Source of the DNA: Hydrogenophaga sp.
GTDB taxonomy: Bacteria; Pseudomonadota; Gammaproteobacteria; Burkholderiales; Burkholderiaceae_C
Reading direction: 5' to 3'
Length of the DNA stretch: 21,007 nt
Assembly (NCBI GenBank): GCA_021154985.1
Contig: JAJNQE010000108.1
Location: forward strand, 1 to 21,007
A program made the translations under genes and the position numbers. This document shows, in pieces, positions 13,874-21,007 of the stretch; position 1 is the stretch's first letter; each line of letters starts with the position of its first letter. A model generated the notes under the pieces. The model ran no database searches. It worked only from the letters and a program-made list of their open reading frames with translations, and was not told the origin of the DNA.

Positions 13874-14350
13874 ATGCCCCAGATCACACTCACGCCCGCC
13901 CAGCGCAAAGTTCACCGCGCCGAAGCCCACCACCTCGACCCCGTTGTCCACATTGGCAACGACGGCCTGAGCCCTGCTGTCAAAAAAGAAATCGGGGCGG
14001 CGCTCAAGGCCCATGGCCTGATCAAGGTCCGCGTGCTCAGCGACGACCGCGTGGCCCGCGAGGCCATGCTGCACACCCTGGCCGACGAACTTGACGCCGC
14101 ACCCATCCAGCACATCGGCAAGCTGCTGGTGCTTTGGCGCCCTGTGGCCGAGAAAGTGAAAGTGGTCGACGAAGACCGCATGCCCGGCCCGCGCGACGTG
14201 AAGGTGCTGAAGTTCAGCAAGCGCGGCGGCCAGCGGCCCGAGGTGAAGGTGGTGCGCGTGCTGGGCAACCAGCGCCTGACCACCGGCGGCCAGATCAAGC
14301 GCGCCAAGGTCATGAAGAAAAGCGTGAAGAAGAGCGCCCAATCGCAGTAA
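13874..14350 (+). CDS. yhbY: YhbY-family CRM-domain ribosome-associated RNA-binding protein
   Basis: A 158-residue protein. Residues 1 to about 95 form a CRM domain: LTPAQRKVHRAEAHHLDPVV, then HIGNDGLSPAVKKEI, then AHGLIKVRVLSDDR and the closing IGKLLVLWRPV. YhbY binds pre-50S particles in E. coli. The start MPQITLTPAQRK (ATG 13874) fits the family; an upstream TTG at 13841 in the same frame would add residues with no family similarity. The E. coli protein is about 97 residues, so about 60 residues here are an extra basic tail with KKSVKKSAQSQ at the end, probably disordered and RNA-binding. It is divergent from rlmE, another 50S assembly factor. Confidence 0.92.
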   Translation: MPQITLTPAQRKVHRAEAHHLDPVVHIGNDGLSPAVKKEIGAALKAHGLIKVRVLSDDRVAREAMLHTLADELDAAPIQHIGKLLVLWRPVAEKVKVVDEDRMPGPRDVKVLKFSKRGGQRPEVKVVRVLGNQRLTTGGQIKRAKVMKKSVKKSAQSQ

Positions 14351-14368
14351 TAGCTCCCCTCTACGTTC

Positions 14369-14391
14369 GTTCATGCCTTTGCGGCTTGAAC
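14369..14391. other. Imperfect hairpin between yhbY and prlC
   Basis: GTTCATGCC and GGCTTGAAC pair with one T-T mismatch around TTTGC, inside the 70-nt yhbY-prlC gap. No T-tract follows in either direction. It could slow transcription into prlC but is weak evidence for a terminator. Confidence 0.25.
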
Positions 14392-14420
14392 TTCAACCCC
14401 AGCGCCACATCTGAGACCGC

Positions 14421-16502
14421 ATGAACGACCGTACCGCTCCCTTCGCCCAGAACCCCCTCCTCAACTTCGACGACCTGCCCCTGTTCGATGCCATCACACC
14501 CGCGTTGGTGGGACCGGCGATCGATGAGTTGATGCAGGCGGCGAGCCAGGCGCTCGACGCCGTGACAGCCAGCGATTTCCCCGCCGACTGGAAGCGCATG
14601 TCGCAAACGCTGGACGTGCCGACCGAGCGACTGTCGCGCGCCTGGGGCGCCGTGAGCCACCTCAACAGCGTGGCCGACGCACCCGAATTGCGCGCCGCCT
14701 ACAACGAGGCCTTGCCCAAGGTCACCGAGTTCTGGACCCGTCTGGGTGCCGACGAGCGCCTGTATGCGAAGTACAAGGCCATGGACCCGGCCAGTTTGAA
14801 TGCCGAGCAGGCGCGCGCGCACGACAACGCCATGTGCGGCTTCGTGCTGGGTGGTGCCGACCTGCAGGGTGAAGCCAAAAAGCGGTTTGCGTGGCTGCAG
14901 GAGCGCCAGGCAGAGCTGGGTCAGAAATTCAGCGAAAACGCGCTGGACGCCACCGATGCGTTTGCGCTGTACGTGAGCACCGGAGAACTCGCTGGTGTGC
15001 CCGACGATGTGGTGCAGTCCACCGCAGCCGCCGCACAGGCCGAGGGCAAGACCGGCCACAAGCTGACCCTGAAGATGCCGTGTTATCTGCCGGTGATGCA
15101 GTTTGCCCACAGCAGCGCGCTGCGCGAAAAGCTCTACCGCGCCTACGCCACCCGTGCCAGCGACCAGGCCGAGGGTGATGCCGTGAAGTTCGACAACGCG
15201 GCCATCATGGGCGAGCTGCTGGCCTTGCGCCATGAAGAAGCGCAGCTGCTGGGCTACCGGCACTACGCCGATGTGTCGTTGGTGCCCAAGATGGCCGAGT
15301 CGCCCGAACAGGTGGTGGCCTTCCTGCGCGACCTGGGTGCCAAGGCCCGCCCACACGCCGAAAAAGACCTGGCCGATCTGCGAGCCTTCGCCGCCAGCGA
15401 ACTGGGCCTCGCCGACCCGCAGGCCTGGGACTGGCCCTACATCGGCGAAAAGCTCAAGGAAGCGCGCTACGCCTTCAGCGAGCAGGAAGTCAAACCCTAT
15501 TTCACGGCGCCCAAGGTGCTGGCCGGGTTGTTCCAGATCGTCGAGACCCTGTTCGAAGTGGCGATTCGCCGCGACCAGGCGCCGGTGTGGAACCCTGGCG
15601 TCGAGTTTTACCGGATCGAACGCTCCGGACCCCAGGGCACAGAACTGGTCGGCCAGTTCTACCTGGACCCGGCCGCCCGCAACGGCAAACGTGGTGGTGC
15701 CTGGATGGATGATGTGCGCGCGCGCTGGTTGCGCCCCGACACCGGCGCCTTGCAAACACCGGTGGCGCACCTGGTCTGCAATTTCGCCGAAGGTGTGAAC
15801 GGCAAACCGGCCTTGCTGACCCACGACGACGTGATCACCCTCTTCCACGAGTTTGGCCACGGCCTGCACCACATGCTCACGCAAGTGAACGAGCGCGATG
15901 TCTCCGGCATCAGTGGCGTGGAGTGGGACGCCGTGGAGCTGCCGAGCCAGTTCATGGAGAACTTCTGCTGGGAGTGGGATGTGCTCAAGCACATGACCGC
16001 CCACGTGGACACCGGTGAGCAGCTACCTCGCGCCTTGTTCGACAAGATGCTCGCAGCCAAGAACTACCAGAGTGGCCTGCAGACGCTGCGCCAGGTGGAG
16101 TTTTCGCTGTTCGACATGCTCCTGCACAGCCTGCCCCAGCCCGCCACCAGTGGTGAGGCCATCCTCGCGCTGCAACAGCAGGTGCGCGACGAGGTGGCGG
16201 TTTTGCAGCCGCCGGCCTACAGCCGCACGCCCCACACCTTCAGCCACATCTTTGCCGGCGGTTATTCGGCCGGCTACTACAGCTACAAGTGGGCCGAGGT
16301 GCTGTCCGCAGACGCCTACGCAGCGTTCGAAGAGGCTGCCGTGCAAAACGGCCACAGCACGCTGGACGTGGCCACCGGTCGCCGCTACCGTGAGGCGATC
16401 CTCGAAGTCGGTGGAAGCCGCCCGGCGATGGATTCGTTCAAGGCCTTCCGGGGCCGCGAACCCAGCATTGAAGCCCTGCTGCGCCACCAGGGCATGGCTT
16501 GA
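14421..16502 (+). CDS. prlC: M3 family zinc metallopeptidase, oligopeptidase A
   Basis: A 693-residue cytoplasmic M3 peptidase of the PrlC/OpdA type that cuts short peptides, including signal-peptide remnants. The N-terminus NPLLNFDDLPLFDAI is typical. The zinc site is TLFHEFGHGLHHML with H476, E477 and H480. The third ligand is E506 in SGVEWDAVELPSQFMENF. The C-terminus carries the substrate-binding YSRTPHTFSHIFAGGYSAGYYSYKW region in two overlapping motifs. Length matches the E. coli enzyme (about 680). The start has only a weak purine stretch (TGAGACC) upstream. The next gene follows after 31 nt in the same direction. Confidence 0.96.
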   Translation: MNDRTAPFAQNPLLNFDDLPLFDAITPALVGPAIDELMQAASQALDAVTASDFPADWKRMSQTLDVPTERLSRAWGAVSHLNSVADAPELRAAYNEALPKVTEFWTRLGADERLYAKYKAMDPASLNAEQARAHDNAMCGFVLGGADLQGEAKKRFAWLQERQAELGQKFSENALDATDAFALYVSTGELAGVPDDVVQSTAAAAQAEGKTGHKLTLKMPCYLPVMQFAHSSALREKLYRAYATRASDQAEGDAVKFDNAAIMGELLALRHEEAQLLGYRHYADVSLVPKMAESPEQVVAFLRDLGAKARPHAEKDLADLRAFAASELGLADPQAWDWPYIGEKLKEARYAFSEQEVKPYFTAPKVLAGLFQIVETLFEVAIRRDQAPVWNPGVEFYRIERSGPQGTELVGQFYLDPAARNGKRGGAWMDDVRARWLRPDTGALQTPVAHLVCNFAEGVNGKPALLTHDDVITLFHEFGHGLHHMLTQVNERDVSGISGVEWDAVELPSQFMENFCWEWDVLKHMTAHVDTGEQLPRALFDKMLAAKNYQSGLQTLRQVEFSLFDMLLHSLPQPATSGEAILALQQQVRDEVAVLQPPAYSRTPHTFSHIFAGGYSAGYYSYKWAEVLSADAYAAFEEAAVQNGHSTLDVATGRRYREAILEVGGSRPAMDSFKAFRGREPSIEALLRHQGMA

Positions 16503-16533
16503 TTTGTTTCGTTGCTTGCCGATAGGAGTCGAC

Positions 16534-17202
16534 ATGAACATTTCCACGTCTTCCACCCCCCGTAGTGCAAACACCCGCCTGCGCGTGGCCGTGTTCGGTG
16601 CCGTGCTGGGTCTGGTCTCTGTGTCGGCCTTCGCCCAGGGCGTCTACCGCATCGTCGGGCCTGACGGTCGGGTGAGTTACTCCGACCAGCCACCACCCGC
16701 AGCCAACGCGCGTCCAGTGGCACCGGGTGCCGCCGGCGCGGCGGGCAATGCTGGCGCCCAGTTGCCGTTCGAGTTGCGCCAGGTGGTCAGCCGCTACCCT
16801 GTGGTGCTGTACACGAGTGCGGAGTGCGCGCCTTGCAACAGCGGGCGCAACTTGCTGAATGCGCGCGGCATCCCGTACAGCGAAAAGACCATCACCACCA
16901 ACGAGGACGCCGAAGCGCTCAAACGCCTGAGTGGCCAGACATCCCTGCCCGTTGTCACCATCGGCAGCCAGCAGATCAAGGGTTACTCGGACGCCGAGTG
17001 GACGCAGTTCCTCGATGCGGCCGGCTCCCCCAAACAGTCGGCCCTGCCCAGCGCGTATCGGCGCGCGGCTCCCACGCCGCTGGTGGCGGTGGCGCCAGCG
17101 GCACCCACCGCGCCCGCCACCACGGCGCAATCACAACCGACCGAAGCACCGGCACCGTCGGTGGCGCCACCGGCGACCAACCCGGCTGGCATCCGTTTCT
17201 GA
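16534..17202 (+). CDS. Secreted DUF4124-glutaredoxin fusion protein
   Basis: A 222-residue exported protein. Residues 1-34 look like a Sec signal peptide (basic start, hydrophobic AVFGAVLGLVSVSAFA, cleavage before Q35). A short DUF4124-type segment, VYRIVGPDGRVSYSDQPP (37-54), comes next. Then comes a low-complexity Ala/Pro linker and a glutaredoxin domain about 88-163 with C98-A-P-C101 and the cis-proline loop SLPVVTIG. The tail from about 165 is rich in Pro, Ala and Thr. Family members may reduce or shuffle disulfides in the periplasm; the substrate is unknown. The ATG at 16534 is supported by AGGAG 5 nt upstream. Open sequence in the same frame upstream belongs to antisense space of prlC. 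The gene probably shares a transcript with prlC. Confidence 0.88.
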   Translation: MNISTSSTPRSANTRLRVAVFGAVLGLVSVSAFAQGVYRIVGPDGRVSYSDQPPPAANARPVAPGAAGAAGNAGAQLPFELRQVVSRYPVVLYTSAECAPCNSGRNLLNARGIPYSEKTITTNEDAEALKRLSGQTSLPVVTIGSQQIKGYSDAEWTQFLDAAGSPKQSALPSAYRRAAPTPLVAVAPAAPTAPATTAQSQPTEAPAPSVAPPATNPAGIRF

Positions 17203-17205
17203 CCT

Positions 17206-17223
17206 GCCAGCAAGAGCGCTGGC
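17206..17223. terminator. Hairpin filling the convergent gap before rpiA
   Basis: GCCAGC (17206-17211) and GCTGGC (17218-17223) form a perfect 6-bp inverted repeat with a 6-nt loop. It occupies nearly the entire 21-nt gap between two converging stop codons, so it can serve both transcripts. Neither side has a long T-tract, so termination is probably partial. Confidence 0.5.
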
Positions 17224-17895
17224 TTAGAACGTCAGCGTCTTCACGCCATCCGGCGTACCCAGCAGACACACGCTCGCCTTCTGGTGGGCAAACACGCCCA
17301 CGGTCACCACACCCGGCCACTGGTTGACCTGGCTCTCGAACGTCAGCGGGTCGGCAATCTGCAAACCTGTGACGTCCAGAATGTGCTGGCCGTTGTCGGT
17401 CACCAGCGGCGCCCCCTCTTTCATGCGGATGCGGGCCTGACCACCCAGGGCAGCAAACTGGCGCACCAGGCGCGCAGTGGCCATGGGAATCACCTCCACG
17501 GGCAGGGGAAACGCGCCCAGCGTTTTGACCAGCTTGGATTCGTCGGCGATACAGACAAACCGGCGCGACTGCGCAGCCACAATTTTTTCGCGCGTGAGCG
17601 CAGCGCCACCGCCCTTGACCATGTGGCCCAGTGCGTCGATCTCGTCGGCGCCATCGATGTAGACCGACAGTTCGCCGACCTCGTTGGCTTCAAACACGGC
17701 AATGCCCAGCGCTTTCAGGCGCGCGGTCGAAGCTTCGGAGCTGGACACGGCGCCGGCGATCTGGTCCTTGATGCTGGCCAGCGCGTCGATGAACTTGTTC
17801 ACCGTGGAGCCGGTACCCACGCCGACGATCTCGCCGGGGGTCACGTATTGCAGGGCCGCCTGGCCAACCAGCGCTTTGAGTTCGTCTTGGGTCAT
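17224..17895 (-). CDS. rpiA: Ribose-5-phosphate isomerase A
   Basis: A 223-residue cytoplasmic enzyme interconverting ribose-5-phosphate and ribulose-5-phosphate in the pentose phosphate pathway. VGVGTGSTVNKFIDAL (24-39) binds phosphate. The active-site block is D81-G-A-D84-E with K94-GGGAAL and E103, the same numbers as in E. coli. The ATG at 17893-17895 gives the standard N-terminus MTQDELK; the frame extending upstream overlaps pyrD and is not conserved-looking. There is no clear Shine-Dalgarno sequence. A GATAAT about 31 nt upstream on the minus strand is a likely -10. It is divergent from pyrD. Confidence 0.96.
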   Translation of the reverse strand: MTQDELKALVGQAALQYVTPGEIVGVGTGSTVNKFIDALASIKDQIAGAVSSSEASTARLKALGIAVFEANEVGELSVYIDGADEIDALGHMVKGGGAALTREKIVAAQSRRFVCIADESKLVKTLGAFPLPVEVIPMATARLVRQFAALGGQARIRMKEGAPLVTDNGQHILDVTGLQIADPLTFESQVNQWPGVVTVGVFAHQKASVCLLGTPDGVKTLTF

Positions 17896-17899
17896 TTGA

Positions 17900-17931
17900 G
17901 ACAATCGGTGAAACAACAGCCCTGGATTATC
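17900..17931. promoter_or_regulatory. Overlapping divergent promoters of rpiA and pyrD
   Basis: The 38-nt gap between the two start codons carries GATAAT on the minus strand (17931-17926, for rpiA) and GACAAT on the plus strand (17900-17905, for pyrD). Each predicted start would transcribe across the opposing promoter. GGATTATCC at 17924-17932 is nearly its own reverse complement. -35 elements are not convincing on either side. Confidence 0.4.
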
Positions 17932-17933
17932 CG

Positions 17934-19016
17934 ATGTCGCTTCTGCCGTATGCCGCCGCCCGCCCCTTCCTGTTCGGCATGGACCCCGAAGCCGCCCACG
18001 ACCTGACCCTGAGCGCCATCGCAAAGCTGCAGCACTCGCCACTGACCTGTCTGTACAGCGAGCCCCGCATCCACGACCCGCACACGGTGGCGGGCATCCA
18101 GTTTCCCAACCGTGTGGGCCTGGCGGCCGGTCTGGACAAGAACGCCCGCTGCATCGATGGTCTTGCCGCCATGGGTTTCGGGTTTGTGGAAGTGGGCACC
18201 GTCACGCCGCTGGGCCAGGGTGGCAACCCCAAACCGCGGATGTTCCGCCTGCCCAAAGCCAACGCCTTGATCAACCGCCTGGGCTTCAACAACGAAGGCC
18301 TGGATGCGTTTGTGACCAACGTGCAGCGCGCCCGCTTTCGCAGCCAGGGCGGCGCGAGCCCCATGGTGCTGGGTTTGAACATCGGCAAGAACGCCAGCAC
18401 CCCGATCGAGCGCGCCACCGACGACTACCTCACCTGCCTGGACGGTGTGTACCCGCACGCCGACTACGTCACCGTCAACATCTCCAGCCCCAACACACAA
18501 AACCTGCGCAGCCTGCAAAGCGACGCGGCGCTGGACGCCCTGCTCGGTGCAGTGGCCGAGCGGCGCGAGCTGCTGGCGCAGCGCCACGGCCGGCGCATTC
18601 CGGTGTTTCTGAAAATCGCCCCCGATCTGGACAACACGCAGATCGAGGTGATTGCCGCCACGCTGATGCGCTACGGCGCCGACAGCGAAGGCCGTGCCAC
18701 CAACGCCATGGGTGTGATCGCCACCAACACCACGCTCAGCCGCGAAGCGGTCAAGGGCATGGACCACGCTGAAGAGACCGGCGGCTTGTCGGGTGTGCCG
18801 GTGCTGCAAATGAGCAACCAGGTGATCCGCCAGCTGCGCGCCTGCCTGGGCAAGAGTTTTCCCATCATCGGCGTGGGCGGCGTGCTCAGCGCGGCCGATG
18901 CGGTCAGCAAGATCCAGTCGGGCGCCAATCTGGTCCAGATCTACACCGGCCTGATCTACAAAGGCCCATCGCTGGTCTGGGAGTCCGCGCAGGCCATCCA
19001 GGCCGCAGGGGCCTGA
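17934..19016 (+). CDS. pyrD: Class 2 dihydroorotate dehydrogenase (quinone)
   Basis: A 360-residue FMN flavoprotein of the membrane-associated, quinone-dependent class. It oxidises dihydroorotate to orotate in pyrimidine synthesis. The N-terminal helical extension (about 1-45, MSLLPYAAARPFLFGMDPE) is the membrane and quinone module that marks class 2. Then come NRVGLAAGLDKN (59-70), EVGTVTPLGQ, NRLGFNNEG and the catalytic VNISSPNTQNLR with S185, equivalent to E. coli Ser175. IGVGGVLSAADA and LVQIYTGLIYKGP close the FMN site. Only a weak ribosome-binding site is seen. The stop TGA directly abuts the stop of the converging oxidoreductase. Confidence 0.97.
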   Translation: MSLLPYAAARPFLFGMDPEAAHDLTLSAIAKLQHSPLTCLYSEPRIHDPHTVAGIQFPNRVGLAAGLDKNARCIDGLAAMGFGFVEVGTVTPLGQGGNPKPRMFRLPKANALINRLGFNNEGLDAFVTNVQRARFRSQGGASPMVLGLNIGKNASTPIERATDDYLTCLDGVYPHADYVTVNISSPNTQNLRSLQSDAALDALLGAVAERRELLAQRHGRRIPVFLKIAPDLDNTQIEVIAATLMRYGADSEGRATNAMGVIATNTTLSREAVKGMDHAEETGGLSGVPVLQMSNQVIRQLRACLGKSFPIIGVGGVLSAADAVSKIQSGANLVQIYTGLIYKGPSLVWESAQAIQAAGA

Positions 19017-20135
19017 TCAAACCAGCGCCGCCACCCGCTGGGCGATGGCCAGACAGCTGGTGAGGCCGGGCGATTCGATGCCGAACAAATTCACCAGGCC
19101 GGGCACGCCGTGCTCCTGCGGGCTTTGTATGCCGAAATCGGCCGCGGCTTCGTGCGGACCGCTGATCTTGGGGCGGATGCCCGCGTAACCCGGCTGCAAG
19201 GCGCCATCGGGCAAAGCCGGCCAATAGCGGCGCACCTCGGCGTAAAACGCATCGGCGCGGGCCGGGTTCACCTGCAGGTCGTCGATTGAGGAGGTCCATT
19301 CAACGTCGGGCCCGAACTTGGCCTGCCCACCGAGGTCCAGCGTGAGGTGAACACCGAGCCCGGCCAGGTGCGCGTCGGGCTCGGGCGCGGGGTAGATCAG
19401 GTGCGTGAAGGGTGACCGCCCGGCCAGCGTGAAATAACTGCCCTTGGCATACCAGGGTCTGGGCACCAGCCTCGGGTTGAATCCCCGGATTCTGCGAGCC
19501 AGGTCGCAGGCCTGCAGCCCCGCGGCGTTGACCACCGTGCGCGCGAGCAGGCGCGTGCCGTCCAGCGACTCGACCTGGATGCCGCGCGACGTCACCGCGA
19601 GTTCGCGCACGCCGCTGTGGCAGGCCACCAGCCCACCGTGGTTTTCCAGGTCACCTTGCAGCGCGAGCATGAGCGCGTGGCTGTCCACGATGCCGGTGGA
19701 CGGCGAATGCACCGCGCCCAGGCACCGCAGTTCGGGCTCCATGGCCTGGGCATCTTTTGGAGACAGCAACACCAGATCGGTCACGCCGTTGGCGACGGCC
19801 TTGGCCACGATGCCCGGCAGGCTGGCCAGTTGCGACTGGGTGTTGGCCACGATCAGCTTGCCGCAGCGCTGGTGAGCAACGCCGCGCTCGGCGCAGTACG
19901 CGTAGAGCGCCTCACGCCCCTGCACACACAGCAGCGCCTTGAGCGAGCCGGCCGGGTAGTAAATGCCGGCGTGGATCACCTCGCTGTTGCGCGAACTGGT
20001 GCCGGTGCCGATCGCGGCTTCGCGCTCCAACACCATGACCTCACGGCCCGCCATGGCGAGCGCGCGCGCCACCGCCAACCCGATCACGCCGGCCCCGATG
20101 ACCAGCGCATCGACCTTTTCCAGACTCGGGCTCAT
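19017..20135 (-). CDS. FAD-dependent oxidoreductase, L-2-hydroxyglutarate dehydrogenase-like
   Basis: A 372-residue D-amino-acid-oxidase-superfamily flavoprotein most like LhgO/L2HGDH, which oxidises L-2-hydroxyglutarate to 2-oxoglutarate and passes electrons to quinone. The FAD fold starts with VDALVIGAGVIGLAVARAL (G14-A-G16-V-I-G19) and an acidic strand end VMVLERE. GTSSRNSEVIHAGIYYPAGS (45-64) is the strongest family signature, and TVVNAAGLQACDLA follows. LVNLFGIESPGLTSCLAI forms the C-terminal FAD motif. The ATG at 20133-20135 gives a standard N-terminus. An upstream ATG would add 15 residues overlapping the protease gene. Other 2-hydroxy or amino acids remain possible as substrate. It lies 13 nt after the protease gene. 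Confidence 0.85.
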   Translation of the reverse strand: MSPSLEKVDALVIGAGVIGLAVARALAMAGREVMVLEREAAIGTGTSSRNSEVIHAGIYYPAGSLKALLCVQGREALYAYCAERGVAHQRCGKLIVANTQSQLASLPGIVAKAVANGVTDLVLLSPKDAQAMEPELRCLGAVHSPSTGIVDSHALMLALQGDLENHGGLVACHSGVRELAVTSRGIQVESLDGTRLLARTVVNAAGLQACDLARRIRGFNPRLVPRPWYAKGSYFTLAGRSPFTHLIYPAPEPDAHLAGLGVHLTLDLGGQAKFGPDVEWTSSIDDLQVNPARADAFYAEVRRYWPALPDGALQPGYAGIRPKISGPHEAAADFGIQSPQEHGVPGLVNLFGIESPGLTSCLAIAQRVAALV

Positions 20136-20148
20136 GGCAGTTGAAGGC

Positions 20149-20916
20149 TCAGCGATGCCGATCCAGCATCTCGCGCACATGCACGCCGGGAATGGCGTAC
20201 GAAATGCCCGAAGGCTGGCTCAGTGCCGACTCGCGCGTGCCTTTGATCAACACCATATTCAGCACGCCCACCACATCGCCGGTCTCGGGATCGAACAGCG
20301 GTCCACCGCTGTTGCCGGGGTAGGCGGTGGCATCGAGCTGAAAGATGTTGAACGTGCCGTTGCGCAAGCCGCGAATGGCCATTTCGCTCAGCCGTCCGGC
20401 CGAAGGGCTGGGCAAGGCGGCCGGCGTGATGCTGGAAACCGTGGCGCGGTGCGTCACCGGCGAAAAACCCAACACACCTCCGATGGGGAAACCCATGAAC
20501 GCCAGATCATCGCCCTCGCGCACGGTGCTCGAGTCACCGAGCCGGGCCGCGGTGCCGGGCGGACCGTCCATGCGCAGCAGGGCCAGGTCGTGCGCCGGAT
20601 TGGATTCCAGCGACGTGGCGGGACGCATCTGCCACTCACCCGAGGGCTGACGCACCTGCACCACGAGCGCCGGCGCATCGCCACCCGCTGGCCCGGGCAG
20701 CACATGGGCGTTGGTCACCACCAGCTGACCATTTCCCACGATGAAGCCCGTGCCACGCAGCTGGAAGCGCGGGCTGTCGGTGGCCTTGTAGGTACCGATC
20801 AACACAACAGACGGTTTGAGCTTGACGATGGTCTCAGGCAGACCGGCCTGCGCCACCGGCGTTGCCAGCAGCCAGAGGCAGGCCAGAGCACCCGCATGAA
20901 AAACGCGTCGGATCAT
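20149..20916 (-). CDS. Secreted trypsin-like serine protease without PDZ domain
   Basis: A 255-residue exported S1-type protease. Residues 1-24 form a signal peptide (RR start, hydrophobic core, AQA cleavage site). The triad is H71 (VVTNAHVL), D110 (AHDLALLRM) and S203 in GNSGGPLFD. DegP-type proteases have one or two PDZ domains after this fold; here the protein ends soon after the protease domain. It may therefore be a compact periplasmic quality-control protease or a processing enzyme of unknown target. AGGAG lies 7 nt before the ATG. The start overlaps the stop of an upstream frame (ATGA), so it is probably translationally coupled to that gene. Confidence 0.9.
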   Translation of the reverse strand: MIRRVFHAGALACLWLLATPVAQAGLPETIVKLKPSVVLIGTYKATDSPRFQLRGTGFIVGNGQLVVTNAHVLPGPAGGDAPALVVQVRQPSGEWQMRPATSLESNPAHDLALLRMDGPPGTAARLGDSSTVREGDDLAFMGFPIGGVLGFSPVTHRATVSSITPAALPSPSAGRLSEMAIRGLRNGTFNIFQLDATAYPGNSGGPLFDPETGDVVGVLNMVLIKGTRESALSQPSGISYAIPGVHVREMLDRHR

Positions 20917-21007
20917 GGGGCACTCCTCTCAAGGGGCAGGCTCTTGAACAGTTTTCGCAGCAGGTGCCAGCCCAGCAGCGCCGGCGGCATGCGCAGCCAA
21001 TGCCCGC
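20913..21007 (-). CDS. C-terminal end of an unidentified gene (partial)
   Basis: An open frame enters from the right edge and ends with TGA at 20915-20913, overlapping the protease start as ATGA. The visible 30 or so residues are hydrophobic and basic (RMPPALLGWHLLRKLF, then KSLPLERSAP). The overlap, the spacing and the AGGAG of the protease lying inside the frame argue for a real gene end. The visible part is too short to name a family. It could be the C-terminus of a membrane-associated protein. Confidence 0.5.
   Translation of the reverse strand, partial: GHWLRMPPALLGWHLLRKLFKSLPLERSAP

Noticed and set aside
14361..16004. A 547-codon minus-strand frame over prlC
   Set aside because: It is antisense to a complete M3 peptidase with an intact zinc site and has no domain of its own.
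17896..18042. Longer rpiA product starting at 18042
   Set aside because: It would overlap the pyrD coding region by about 110 nt. MTQDELK is the standard RpiA start.

Overview
The window looks like a chromosomal segment of a high-GC betaproteobacterium of the order Burkholderiales, most likely a Comamonadaceae member of the Hydrogenophaga/Acidovorax type. This is inferred from the GC-rich codon use, the protein flavour and the gene order, not from a database search. No rRNA, tRNA, CRISPR array, transposase or integrase was seen.

Region 1 (about 1-969): a gene-free stretch with a hairpin and a compact REP-like element flanked by an 11-bp direct repeat. It is followed by a minus-strand OlsB-type ornithine acyltransferase gene (ornithine-lipid synthesis).

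Region 2 (about 1078-6433) is the most distinctive part: a seven-gene plus-strand arsenic-resistance operon, gapdh - arsJ - arsR - arsC (LMW-phosphatase type) - acr3 - arsC (glutaredoxin type) - arsH. It offers two routes for arsenate. In the first, GAPDH makes 1-arseno-3-phosphoglycerate, which ArsJ exports. In the second, arsenate is reduced by either of two unrelated reductases and arsenite leaves through Acr3. ArsH probably handles organoarsenicals or flavin redox stress. A candidate ArsR operator (TTCAA-N6-TTGAA, 1083-1098) overlaps a -10-like element in front of the whole operon. The genes are packed with gaps of -35 to +10 nt.

Region 3 (6465-8239, plus): a DOMON-like protein and a NamZ/DUF1343 protein, probably translationally coupled and both apparently cytoplasmic. 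The NamZ protein carries PQHG where I recall the family having PEHG.

Region 4 (8247-13835, minus): the conserved cluster rlmE - ftsH - folP - glmM, followed by a GNAT acetyltransferase gene that overlaps glmM by 4 nt. ftsH starts at a TTG codon and has a credible RpoH (sigma-32) heat-shock promoter in the rlmE-ftsH gap. yhbY (13874-14350, plus) is divergent from rlmE, as in E. coli, and may be leaderless.

Region 5 (14421-21007): prlC (oligopeptidase A) and a secreted DUF4124-glutaredoxin protein (plus). They converge on rpiA (minus) over a hairpin that fills the gap. rpiA is divergent from pyrD (plus). pyrD meets an LhgO-like FAD oxidoreductase (minus) with the two stop codons abutting in TGATCA. 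Upstream of that oxidoreductase lies a secreted trypsin-like protease gene, whose start overlaps the stop of a truncated open frame running off the window.

Apart from the arsenic operon, which reads as an accessory module set between housekeeping genes, the content is mainly core metabolism, RNA modification and proteostasis.
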